DNA of 61,372 bases, from NCBI RefSeq assembly GCF_002844555.1, contig NZ_PJNI01000018.1, forward strand, positions 1 to 61,372, written 5' to 3'. Source of the stretch: Brumimicrobium salinarum (GTDB lineage Bacteria > Bacteroidota > Bacteroidia > Flavobacteriales_D > Crocinitomicaceae). Both the position numbers and the translations under genes were made by a program. The notes beneath the pieces were generated by a model, which worked only from the letters and a program-made list of their open reading frames with translations, was not told the origin of the DNA and made no database searches. Positions 51,792 through 61,372 of this stretch are shown here, piece after piece (the stretch's first letter is position 1; every line of letters begins with the position of its first letter).

Positions 51792-52457
51792 ATGACCCAA
51801 AAAGAACAAGAACAATATCTAAGATCAACGTCAATTTTGGAAGTTAACGCTCCAAGTACCCAAGAATTAATCGCTGATATTGATACTTCATTAAGCAAGA
51901 AAAAACAAGCCATTGCTTTGTATTACAAGGTAAGAAATGGATTTGTTTATACACCTTATCATTTAGATTTACGTCCAAGTGGTCTAAAATCAAGTACGAT
52001 TTTACAGAAAAAAAGAGCTTGGTGTGTCGAAAAATCAATTGTATTGGCAACAGGCTTAAGAGCTTTAGGAATTCCTTCAAAATTGGGGTATGGAATTGTC
52101 ATTAATCACATTGGAGTAGAAAAATTAACCAAGATTTTACGCCGTGAAGAGATTGTTTTTCACGGATATGTTTCTGCTTACCTTGAAGATAGTTGGGTGA
52201 AAGCTACTCCAGCTTTTGATCCGCTTATTTGCAAAATTGCTGGTGTTGAGCCCTTGGAGTGGGATGGAGAAAATGATGCTTTATTTCAGGCTTATCAAGG
52301 CAATAAAAAGTTTATGGAGTACACGCATTTTTACGGTGAGTTTGATGACGTGCCTGTAGGGTTGATGAACTCAGAAATGGAAAAATATTATCCGCATCTA
52401 TTTGAAGAAGTATATAATTCACCTGACTTTTCATTTTTTCATTTAAAAAGTAAATAA
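51792..52457 (+). CDS. Transglutaminase-like domain protein
   Basis: This 221-residue protein has a papain-like transglutaminase core with the cysteine in KKRAWCVEKSIVLATGLRALGIPSK and the histidine/aspartate pair in HGYVSAYLEDSWVKATPAFD. These domains act as proteases or amide-forming enzymes. It has no signal peptide. The stop overlaps the next start (TAATG), so it is translated together with the SRAP gene. The role is unknown; similar pairs may be housekeeping in Bacteroidota. Confidence 0.82.
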   Translation: MTQKEQEQYLRSTSILEVNAPSTQELIADIDTSLSKKKQAIALYYKVRNGFVYTPYHLDLRPSGLKSSTILQKKRAWCVEKSIVLATGLRALGIPSKLGYGIVINHIGVEKLTKILRREEIVFHGYVSAYLEDSWVKATPAFDPLICKIAGVEPLEWDGENDALFQAYQGNKKFMEYTHFYGEFDDVPVGLMNSEMEKYYPHLFEEVYNSPDFSFFHLKSK

Positions 52458-53086
52458 TGTGCTATTCCGTGCAACAAAAGGCAAGCGTAAAAGAGTTGTC
52501 AGATCAATTTAATGCCCAATTTAACTCACCAACTTTGTATAAAGTTCAATCTTTAGTGAATGGCTTTGATTTTCCGCTTTTGCCTATTCTTAAACACAAT
52601 CAACCAGAAATATTTCATTTCGCAAACTGGGGATTAGTCCCGCATTGGGCGAAGTCAAAAGACATTCAAAAACATACCTTGAATGCAAAGCTAGAAACGA
52701 TTGCTGAAGTCCCGTCTTTTAAAAATATTACCGATCAAAGGTGTATTCTGCCTGTAACTGGCTTTTATGAATGGAAATGGCTCGATAGCAAAGGCAAACG
52801 AAAGGAAAAATACCATATTAAAATTGAAAATGAAAGTGTTTTTGGACTTGCTGGACTGCATAGTACTTGGGTTGATCCAGGTAATGAACAAAAAATTGAA
52901 TCTTTTACCTTGTTGACTACGCAAGCCAATGCCATTATGGCTGAAATTCACAATATTAAAAAACGAATGCCACTTATTATGGATATACAAAAAGCCAAAA
53001 ATTGGTTGCTCCAAGGAAACATCGAATTGAATCACAATTTAGCAACCAAATGCATTGAAAGCGATGGACAATTAAATTTGTTTTAA
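52457..53086 (+). CDS. SOS response-associated peptidase (SRAP/YedK/HMCES)
   Basis: This 209-residue SRAP protein forms a covalent crosslink with abasic sites in single-stranded DNA. The catalytic C2 (MCYSV) follows the initiator, the conserved NAKLET (about 75-80), GFYEWKW (about 100-106), and HNIKKRMPLIM (about 159-169) are present. It protects abasic sites at replication forks. It is coupled with the preceding transglutaminase-like gene. Full length; cytoplasmic. Confidence 0.92.
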   Translation: MCYSVQQKASVKELSDQFNAQFNSPTLYKVQSLVNGFDFPLLPILKHNQPEIFHFANWGLVPHWAKSKDIQKHTLNAKLETIAEVPSFKNITDQRCILPVTGFYEWKWLDSKGKRKEKYHIKIENESVFGLAGLHSTWVDPGNEQKIESFTLLTTQANAIMAEIHNIKKRMPLIMDIQKAKNWLLQGNIELNHNLATKCIESDGQLNLF

Positions 53087-53177
53087 CAAAAATAAACGTT
53101 GAACCCTTGAACTTTAGTTGGTTATCTGTGTTTTTATTATATCTTAAAACATATTAACTAATTAAAAACGAAAACTA

Positions 53178-53618
53178 ATGTTACAAGGTACGAAAGCAAT
53201 TCGCAACGGAATAATTCTTTTTTTGATATTAGGTCTCTATTTCTTAATTCTAGATTTGTTAGGCTGGGCAGACAATATTTTTCTACGCCTGGTAAATTAT
53301 ATTTTTATAATAGCCATCTTAAATAATACGATAAGACACGCAGTTTCAATTGGTAAAAACTATTTACAAAGGTTGTTTGCAGGAATTGCCACAGTTTTCA
53401 TCGCTTCGTTTTTAGGCGCAATTGGTTTATTAACTTATTTCTCTATACTTGAACCACCGTTAGAAAACTACATTGATTCTGTTATTTCAGCGAATAGTCA
53501 TGTGGGATTAACAGTAGCTTTATTTATACAAAGCTTAACTTCTTCAATTATAGTTGTTTTTATCATGCTGCAATTCTATAAAAATAAAGCACCAAGAGAG
53601 GTAGGAGTAAGAGATTAA
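53178..53618 (+). CDS. Hypothetical four-helix membrane protein (DUF4199-like)
   Basis: This 146-residue protein has four hydrophobic segments (about 9-28, 34-50, 62-85, 108-133) and a short polar tail. The helix spacing and size resemble DUF4199 proteins such as the one near 0.6 kb, but there is no clear motif match. It is preceded by an AT-rich 91-base spacer and stands alone. Function unknown. Confidence 0.6.
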   Translation: MLQGTKAIRNGIILFLILGLYFLILDLLGWADNIFLRLVNYIFIIAILNNTIRHAVSIGKNYLQRLFAGIATVFIASFLGAIGLLTYFSILEPPLENYIDSVISANSHVGLTVALFIQSLTSSIIVVFIMLQFYKNKAPREVGVRD

Positions 53619-53656
53619 GTAAAAAAGTAAATGCGTTTAAATCCAGATGGTTACAT

Positions 53657-54358
53657 TTATTTTAGACTATAATCAAATTTAAGTGCAGCATGTATTTCTT
53701 TGAAATGGTTAGGAAGATTTGCAGATATTTTGATGTGCGATCCATAAAAAGGATGCGCAAAAGAAATGGATGTGGAATGTAAAAGCATCTGTGTTAATCC
53801 GAAAGTTTTTAAGAACAATGCATTTTGCTTATTACAGCCATGTGGTCGGTCACCAATAATGGGATGTCGTAAATGATTTAAGTGTTTCCGTATTTGATGC
53901 ATTCTTCCTGTTTGTGGAAACGCTTCTATTAAAGAGTAACGCGAGGTTTCAAATTTACCTGAAGCTAAAGGAATTTCAACTTTTTGGATTAGCCTAAATT
54001 GAGTGATAGCCTCTTGTATTTTTCCATTTTCTTTCATTAATGGATGGTTAACGATAATTTTTTCAGGGAAAAATCCGCGAACAATAGCTAAATATCTCTT
54101 TTGTGTTTGAATAGATTGAAGCATGAGCTGAAAAGGTGCAACAAAATCTTTTTGTTTAGCAAAAAGCAAAACTCCAGATGTTTTTCTATCTAATCTGTGA
54201 ATAGGCGTAACTTCATAGCCAACCTGATCACGTAATTTCTGCATGGCAAACACTTTTGCGTCCTTCGCAATTTTCGTACGATGTACTAGCAGTCCTGCAG
54301 GTTTATTGATGACCACTAAAAAATCATCTTCGTAAATTACTTCCAAAGGCAAATCCAT
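53657..54358 (-). CDS. RluA-family pseudouridine synthase
   Basis: This 233-residue pseudouridine synthase has the catalytic aspartate in PIHRLDRKTSGVLLF (D57 region), the N-terminal IYEDDFLVVINKPAGLLVH, and a late ETSRYSLIEAFPQTGRMHQIRKHL. It isomerises uridine in rRNA or tRNA; the short size and lack of an S4 domain suggest a TruC/RluC-like tRNA or rRNA enzyme. The exact target cannot be deduced. The gene is convergent with the preceding membrane-protein gene and divergent from the AsmA-like gene. Confidence 0.88.
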   Translation of the reverse strand: MDLPLEVIYEDDFLVVINKPAGLLVHRTKIAKDAKVFAMQKLRDQVGYEVTPIHRLDRKTSGVLLFAKQKDFVAPFQLMLQSIQTQKRYLAIVRGFFPEKIIVNHPLMKENGKIQEAITQFRLIQKVEIPLASGKFETSRYSLIEAFPQTGRMHQIRKHLNHLRHPIIGDRPHGCNKQNALFLKTFGLTQMLLHSTSISFAHPFYGSHIKISANLPNHFKEIHAALKFDYSLK

Positions 54359-54526
54359 TTCAACTGTAAAATTAAAAAATAATCTGGCTTAGGTGTGACA
54401 GAAATCTGGTAGTTTGTACTGTTAATTAATAATAGGAACTAAGAAGAATATACTGCCCAGGTATTCTATTTATTGATTTCTTCATTACCTAAAAAATAAA
54501 TATTTATCTTTAGCTGAAATATACAT

Positions 54527-55993
54527 ATGAAAGCATTCAAAACAATTGTAATTTCTTTATTAATCATTTTTGCACTTGGCATTACCGGAGTATTTGGAGT
54601 CGAGTATTTTATTGAAAAGAAATTGAAAGTTCAAAAAAACTTAACTTATGAAGAGTTTAAAATGACTTTTGGGGGTAATTTATCTTTTAAAAATCTTTCA
54701 TTCAAAAATGAAGTTGTTGATGCAAAGGTAGAATCCGTTAAATTGTCGATTGGGCTATGGAAACTCATAACTTCTGACACAATCGTTATTCAAAACTCGA
54801 CACTTAAAAGTGCACATGTAGTATTATATCAATCAGCATTGGATAGTTTGAATAATAGTTCAGATTCAATACAGTCCGATTCTCGAAAAAATCAGCGTGA
54901 ATTTGCGCTCCGAACAGTCGATCTTAAAGGTCTTGATTTTTATAGATTACAAAGTAAAAAGAAGAACAGTGATACTTTAACCCATGCAAAAGAAATCCAG
55001 GTTCAACTTGAATTAAATGATATAAAAGATATTAAGTTTGAGCAATTAAAAACACTTCATATTGGTTATTTCAGACAAAAAGCAGGTGTTCTACAAGATA
55101 TCGCAGGGCATCAGATTGACTATAATGATAATGTTTTAAATATCGACACTTTCAAAGTCTTTACAAGATATTCCAAAGAAAACTACATCAATTATATCCC
55201 TGAGCAAAAGGATCACGTTGATTTAGTAGCACACGGTATGGTGCTTGACAGTCTTCATTTGGATTTAAACCAAAATGCTTTGTCCTTAATCAGTCTAAAT
55301 GAAATTAATGTTGATTCTTTTGATCTAAATGTTTTTAGAAATAAGCACATTCCACCCTACAGTAAAATTAAACCAACGTATGGGCAAATGATTCAAAAAT
55401 TAAACTTTAAAATCGATGCCAATGCCTTAATCGCTAGGAATTCAAAGATATCTTATGCAATGACAGGTGATAAAGCGCCAATCAGTAAAATTGACTTAAA
55501 AAACGTAAATGCTAAGCTATCACATATCCATAATATTCCAGAGAAAAATCAAAATGCCATTCTAAGTGGAACCTTCTCTTTAAGTGATAATTCATTAATA
55601 GGTGTAGATTATTCCTATAATCAATTTGCGCATGTCGAAACCTTTGTTTTGGATATTCATGCAACAAACATTGAAACTAGTTCTGTTAACAGTATGTTGC
55701 GACCAGAAGTAAATGCTGAGTTGAATGGACTCATAAAGGAACTTAAAGTACACATGTCAGCGCAAGGAACAGCAGATGGTAGCCTCAAAATTAAATCACA
55801 AAATATTGAAGTTGATGTCTACAATAAAAAAGGAGAAGAACGAAAAGTAGTGTCGTTTATCGCCAGCAAACTTTTAAATCCACCCATTGAAAAAGAAAGT
55901 AAAATTGAAGGCTTCGAAAGAGATAAAACCCGATCTATGTGGCATTTTTCATGGTATTTTGTTCTCGAAGGTTTAAAAAACACCCTATTATAA
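54527..55993 (+). CDS. AsmA-like / DUF748-type envelope protein
   Basis: This 488-residue protein has an N-terminal membrane anchor (IVISLLIIFALGITGVFGV) followed by a long repetitive beta region. A typical AsmA-like stretch is KNLTYEEFKMTFGGNLSFKNLSFKN, then several LxSxxLxAxxxxL strands. Such proteins bridge the inner and outer membrane and may transfer lipids. It ends 9 bases before the glycosyltransferase gene, so the two are probably co-transcribed. Function by homology only. Confidence 0.65.
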   Translation: MKAFKTIVISLLIIFALGITGVFGVEYFIEKKLKVQKNLTYEEFKMTFGGNLSFKNLSFKNEVVDAKVESVKLSIGLWKLITSDTIVIQNSTLKSAHVVLYQSALDSLNNSSDSIQSDSRKNQREFALRTVDLKGLDFYRLQSKKKNSDTLTHAKEIQVQLELNDIKDIKFEQLKTLHIGYFRQKAGVLQDIAGHQIDYNDNVLNIDTFKVFTRYSKENYINYIPEQKDHVDLVAHGMVLDSLHLDLNQNALSLISLNEINVDSFDLNVFRNKHIPPYSKIKPTYGQMIQKLNFKIDANALIARNSKISYAMTGDKAPISKIDLKNVNAKLSHIHNIPEKNQNAILSGTFSLSDNSLIGVDYSYNQFAHVETFVLDIHATNIETSSVNSMLRPEVNAELNGLIKELKVHMSAQGTADGSLKIKSQNIEVDVYNKKGEERKVVSFIASKLLNPPIEKESKIEGFERDKTRSMWHFSWYFVLEGLKNTLL

Positions 55994-56002
55994 TATTTAA
56001 AA

Positions 56003-57010
56003 GTGCAACAACATAAAGTTTCTATCCTTATTCCAGCAAAAAATGAATCTGCATTTATAAGTGCATGTTTACATTCTGTAGAAAACCAATCTTATCCCCA
56101 TTGGGAAGCCATTATTGTAGATGATCATTCAACAGATGAAACAGCGCAAAAAGTTGCTGTTTTTACTCAGAAAGACAATCGATTTCGTTATTTCAAAAAC
56201 AAAGGAAACGGAATTATTCATGCATTGCGAACTGCCTTCAACGAATCAAAAGGTAGTTATATTACAAGAATGGATGCTGACGATATAATGAGAAAAAATA
56301 AAATTGAAGTATTACTGAATAACTTATTACATTTTGGAAGTGATTATGTCGCTGTTGGTGGTGTAAAATACTTCGCCGAAAATCGTTTAAAATCAGGATT
56401 CATTAATTATGAGAAATGGTTAAATGAGCATACAAAAAATGGCACTAATTTTATGGATATTTTTAAGGAATGTGTTATCCCTTCACCTTGTTGGATGCTT
56501 TCAAGACCAGATTTAGAGAAGATTAATGCATTCAACGAAAATCGATATCCAGAAGATTATGATTTAGCTTTTCGAATGTATGCAGCTAAGTTTAAAATCG
56601 CACCAACCAATGAAATTTTGCATGATTGGAGAGATTATGATACGCGAACTTCAAGGGTGAGTGAGACTTATCAAGAATACACTTTTACAGCAATTAAATG
56701 GTATTACTTTAACCTAATCCATAAAGATAACGATAAGAAAATAACGATTATTGGAACAGGATACCGCGGAAAAAAATTAGCAAAGCATCTGCTTGAAAAC
56801 AACATTCAATTTATTTGGATTTCAAACAATGAAACAAAAATTGGAAAGCATATCTACGGTCAATTAATTCTAAATGTATTTGATACCCACCTGTGGGAAG
56901 GTAGTCAAGTAATTGGAACCGTTGCCAATAGAGAGGGGAAAGAGTTTTTGGAGACTGTAGCTCAAACTCGTGCAAATATCAAGACCCAAGACATATATCA
57001 TTTCTGCTGA
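56003..57010 (+). CDS. Family 2 glycosyltransferase with extra C-terminal domain
   Basis: This 335-residue GT2 enzyme has a GTG start at 56003. The GT-A core shows VSILIPAKNESAFISACLHSVENQSY, IIVDDHSTDET, TRMDADDIM (DxD metal motif) and the acceptor-side YPEDYDLAFRMY (ED). After about residue 235 a second domain follows, starting KKITIIGTGYRGKKLAKHLLE. Its GTGYRGK sequence resembles a nucleotide-binding Rossmann start rather than a standard GT2 tail. The sugar and acceptor are unknown. It lies nine bases after the AsmA-like gene. Confidence 0.83.
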   Translation: MQQHKVSILIPAKNESAFISACLHSVENQSYPHWEAIIVDDHSTDETAQKVAVFTQKDNRFRYFKNKGNGIIHALRTAFNESKGSYITRMDADDIMRKNKIEVLLNNLLHFGSDYVAVGGVKYFAENRLKSGFINYEKWLNEHTKNGTNFMDIFKECVIPSPCWMLSRPDLEKINAFNENRYPEDYDLAFRMYAAKFKIAPTNEILHDWRDYDTRTSRVSETYQEYTFTAIKWYYFNLIHKDNDKKITIIGTGYRGKKLAKHLLENNIQFIWISNNETKIGKHIYGQLILNVFDTHLWEGSQVIGTVANREGKEFLETVAQTRANIKTQDIYHFC

Positions 57011-57125
57011 AACAATAAAGATTTATTAATTTTTACTTTCATAAATTACATTGATAACTGTACTTTTGAATGTATTGATTGTTGACGATAAGAAATAGAA
57101 TTAAAATGCCTTAAACTTCAAAATT

Positions 57126-57806
57126 TTGAAAATATCTTTACGAAATAAGAATCGAAAATTGAGCCTAAAAAAAATTAGTTTACTCGTAGTAATTGGTCTA
57201 CTTTTTTTAATTGGATTTATGTTGTTTGCAAATATTCGTGTCGCCCAATCAGCAGAAAATCGAACTTTCCAAAACGTTGAGGTCATACCATATAATAGAG
57301 TAGGAGTAGTGCTGGGAACAGCTAAATATAGGAGAGGTGGTGGAATAAATCTCTATTTCGATTATCGAATAAAAGCTGTTGTTGCGTTGTTTAAAAATAA
57401 TAAAATTGACTTGGTTTTAGTGAGTGGAGATAACAGTTCTAAAGCTTACAATGAGCCAGATATGTTTAAGAAAGCGTTAATAGAAATGGGGATTCCTGAA
57501 GATAAAATTGTACTTGATTTCGCTGGTTTTCGGACTTTAGATTCGGTAGTCAGAGCAAAATGCGTCTTTGGATTAAAAAAATTTACCGTCATCTCTCAAA
57601 AGTTTCACAATGAACGTGCAATATATTTAGCGCAACATTATGATATTGATGTTGTTGGTTTCAATGCAAAAGATGTTTCTCAAAGATATGGCTTTAAGAC
57701 TCGAGTACGAGAGTATTTCGCGCGATCAAAAGCCGTAATAGATATACTAATTGGAGTTGAACCAAAGTTTTTGGGAGAACAAATAGATTTGAATCATCTC
57801 GACTAA
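57126..57806 (+). CDS. SanA/YdcF-like DUF218 protein
   Basis: This 226-residue membrane-anchored protein has an N-terminal helix (ISLLVVIGLLFLIGFMLFA) followed by a DUF218 domain. The motifs are VGVVLGTAKYRRGGGINLYFDYRIKAVVALFK, LVLVSGDNSSKAYNEPDMFKKALI, and DFAGFRTLDSVVRAKCVFGL. This arrangement is that of SanA/ElyC, which affects envelope integrity and vancomycin sensitivity in E. coli. The start is a TTG at 57126, because no ATG precedes the conserved region in frame. Possibly co-expressed with the glycosyltransferase. Confidence 0.85.
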   Translation: MKISLRNKNRKLSLKKISLLVVIGLLFLIGFMLFANIRVAQSAENRTFQNVEVIPYNRVGVVLGTAKYRRGGGINLYFDYRIKAVVALFKNNKIDLVLVSGDNSSKAYNEPDMFKKALIEMGIPEDKIVLDFAGFRTLDSVVRAKCVFGLKKFTVISQKFHNERAIYLAQHYDIDVVGFNAKDVSQRYGFKTRVREYFARSKAVIDILIGVEPKFLGEQIDLNHLD

Positions 57807-59650
<1,844 letters not shown>

Positions 59651-59678
59651 ATATCATCTGTAGACCATACAATTTTAT

Positions 59679-59706
59679 AAGCCCTGACTTTGTCAGGGCT
59701 TTTTAT
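59679..59706 (+). terminator. Rho-independent terminator of tmm
   Basis: AAGCCCTGAC and GTCAGGGCTT form a strong 10-base stem with a TTT loop and a following T tract. It is 28 bases after the tmm stop codon. Confidence 0.9.
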
Positions 59707-59821
59707 TTTCTTTCCTTATCGGTGCTTTTAATGGCCATCTTCTGAGCGTGTATTTCTAATCATGAATATAGTATTTATCCCGGATTATTAACTCCTTTAG
59801 TCGTTGAGCTCGCAGGCTCGG

Positions 59822-59961
59822 TTCATGCATTTAATTTTAAATCTATTCTAGGCACAAGACCTAAGGTAATATATGTATATTTCGCGGGGCTTGTAACGAC
59901 GAATAGATCAAAATTAAATCAAAATCTTACAAATACACAAATACCCAAAAATGGGTTTCTC
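59822..59961. repeat. Palindromic intergenic element, copy 2
   Basis: This second copy of the element at 20.4 kb has the same 91-base core length (59829-59919). The arms ATTTAATTTTAAATCTATTC and GAATAGATCAAAATTAAAT are conserved, and a nested ACAAGACC/GGGGCTTGT pair lies inside. The CCCAAAAATGGG palindrome follows after a similar spacing. A C-G pair here replaces a T-A pair of copy 1, and an A restores pairing where copy 1 has a G-T wobble. The rest of the 386-base gap is non-coding. Confidence 0.75.
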
Positions 59962-60036
59962 AAATTTTACAGGAAATACAGTTAAAATACTGACTTACAG
60001 ATGTTAATATTCTTAAACTTTACATAAAAATACAAT

Positions 60037-61095
60037 CTATCTAACAATCATTTTTAAAGTCTTATTGATTCGTTGACCAGAGGTAATATTTACAAAGTAA
60101 ATTCCTTTAGACAATGATTGGGAATTATTAATTTTAAAAGTGTCTTTATTGCTATCTAATTTTCCATTAAAAACGGAGTTAATTTTCTTACCTACTTGAT
60201 TAAATACTTCGATAGTTACGTATTCATTCATAGCCCCCTTAACTTCCAAGAAAATATCTTGATCACCACTAGACACGTTCGGGTACAATTTAGTGTTTAT
60301 TTCTTCTTTGCTATATTTTTCATTAGAAAGAAAACCTTTGGTTTGATGAGCGTTTACATACGTGTAATCACTACCATTCTTTTTCCAAATAACAGTAAAG
60401 ATTTTAATCTTGTCAGTATTCCAACTTGCATCTAAGTCAAAAGAAAAAGATTCGGTAAATTCATCCCCCATGGAAACAGCTCCGTTTGTGATTAAAGACC
60501 CATAGATATTTGCAGTAACAGATGCGCGCATGATGCGTTTATGAGTTGCTGTCCCTGAAATCCCACTTTGATTAGCTTGAACGTCATCCTCCGTTATATA
60601 GACTCCTAAATAATACTCACCAGCAGTATTTTCAAAAAACTTAACTTTTGTACTTATGTCAATAGTTGTGCCTGAAATACTATGAATGAATCCAGAGTTT
60701 ACTACAGGTGATTGGGCGTTAGTAGCATTCACGGCGTTTATTACATTTGTTTTAGTTGTACTGGGGTAGATACCTCCGCTAGAGTAAGCAACTTCATTGA
60801 TTGTATTTACATAGAACACAGGTGTGCTACTTTCTTGTTCGTGTAATCCATAAAAAGCATTTGCATCTGATGAATATAAACCACTGCTAGAGCTATTATG
60901 CATCTCTAAAATAGCAGTTTCATCTCCTACCTGATCCCAAATGTCTGTGAATAAATCCCATCCCCAAGTTCCACATGGATTGCACCAAGTAGCAGTTTTT
61001 TTTACCACTAAGGCTGTTTGTTGTTCAGTTACTGTTTGACTGTAACCTGAAATTGATAGCGCCATTAAAAGGGCTGAAAAGTAAATTTGTTTCAT
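60037..61095 (-). CDS. Omp28-like T9SS-secreted protein
   Basis: This 352-residue protein has a signal peptide (MKQIYFSALLMALSISGYSQ) and a thioredoxin-like N-terminal region with KTATWCNPCGTWGWDLF (C37, C40 approximately) as in the Omp28-related family. A beta-rich middle follows, then a T9SS type A sorting domain (about 275-352, KLYPNVSSGDQDIFLEVKG … GIYFVNITSGQ…KTLKMIVR). It should be secreted or bound to the cell surface by type IX secretion. The WCNPC site suggests a redox or metal function. The region beyond its start (61096-61372) is AT-rich and empty. Confidence 0.85.
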   Translation of the reverse strand: MKQIYFSALLMALSISGYSQTVTEQQTALVVKKTATWCNPCGTWGWDLFTDIWDQVGDETAILEMHNSSSSGLYSSDANAFYGLHEQESSTPVFYVNTINEVAYSSGGIYPSTTKTNVINAVNATNAQSPVVNSGFIHSISGTTIDISTKVKFFENTAGEYYLGVYITEDDVQANQSGISGTATHKRIMRASVTANIYGSLITNGAVSMGDEFTESFSFDLDASWNTDKIKIFTVIWKKNGSDYTYVNAHQTKGFLSNEKYSKEEINTKLYPNVSSGDQDIFLEVKGAMNEYVTIEVFNQVGKKINSVFNGKLDSNKDTFKINNSQSLSKGIYFVNITSGQRINKTLKMIVR

Positions 61096-61372
61096 AATAA
61101 TTAATTTTTATTAAAGTTACATAAATTTTTTTACGATTATCCTTTTTAGGCGATTATTTTAGGTTTAGTTTATTGTAATACAGCTATTTAAATTTGTTTT
61201 TGCACATATTACAAGCAAGTTTCATATGTAAATCCTAAAGAATTTTATAACATTTATCTATGGTCTAAGTTTGAATTAAAGTTGTTTTATCTAAAAGAAC
61301 TAAACCCTATAACTAATTAAAAGATCTATATCTAATTTTAAACTGATTTTATAATTTATACCTTATATATAG

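Overview
The window is AT-rich DNA from a member of the Bacteroidota, most likely Flavobacteriales; a Crocinitomicaceae/Fluviicola-like lineage is my best guess but is not proven. The evidence is: type IX secretion (T9SS) C-terminal sorting domains on two secreted proteins, TlpA-like lipoproteins, a CcoI-type copper ATPase, DUF families typical of this phylum (DUF4159, DUF4199, DUF5723, DUF6629, DUF6952), and Bacteroidota-style -7 boxes (TAnnTTTG) in front of several genes. I found no rRNA, tRNA or CRISPR array.

Region 1 (1-8.75 kb) is accessory DNA. Small unrelated genes (two DUF1801 proteins, DUF4199, a lipoprotein, a broken MepB, a GbsR/MarR regulator with DUF6653, a membrane protein) are separated by palindromic, non-coding elements. 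These end in a CGTTA-type junction just before the next gene, and the longer ones share an inner segment. The layout resembles an integron cassette array with non-canonical attC-like sites, but no integrase is visible. Embedded in it is an HxlR / NmrA-oxidoreductase / extradiol-dioxygenase unit whose NmrA gene has an in-frame stop, next to a C-terminal relic of an IS91-like transposase.

Region 2 (8.9-20.3 kb) holds redox and stress functions: hemN-ccoI (microaerobic haem synthesis and copper export for cbb3 oxidase), an MscS channel, a divergent oxyR / ahpC-thioredoxin-DUF6952 peroxide-defence unit, and a T9SS-exported subtilase. A 50-residue gene with its own terminator follows.

Region 3 (20.7-40.4 kb) is core chromosome: gcvT, then a long co-directional run (Dph6-like ATPase, lpxK, pnp, gatB, two TlpA-like thioredoxins, lpxH, DUF5723), an exonuclease/GIY-YIG fusion, a lipoprotein-type peptide deformylase, a deleted two-component system, a 'septoil knot' repeat protein, murQ, and the holA-rsmE-DUF4159 operon.

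Region 4 (40.4-61.4 kb) contains an AABB-like tandem repeat beside a beta-carbonic anhydrase, a frameshifted DUF6629 gene, a secreted-protein pair, a MoxR-ATPase/VWA operon in which the ATPase is frameshifted, a relic of an FAD-dependent oxidase, a fatty-acid hydroxylase-like enzyme, Asp/Glu racemase, a DUF3365 haem protein, SRAP, an RluA-type pseudouridine synthase, AsmA-like, GT2 and SanA-like proteins, a trimethylamine monooxygenase (tmm) with a long structured leader, and an Omp28-like T9SS protein.

Three signals stand out. (i) The cassette-like array. (ii) Three genes (mepB, DUF6629, moxR) are each restored to family length by adding one A to an A7 run, and in two of them the run is an in-phase A AAA AAG heptamer, the classical -1 frameshift motif. 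(iii) A 140-bp palindromic element occurs in two copies (about 20.4 and 59.8 kb) with compensatory base-pair changes.
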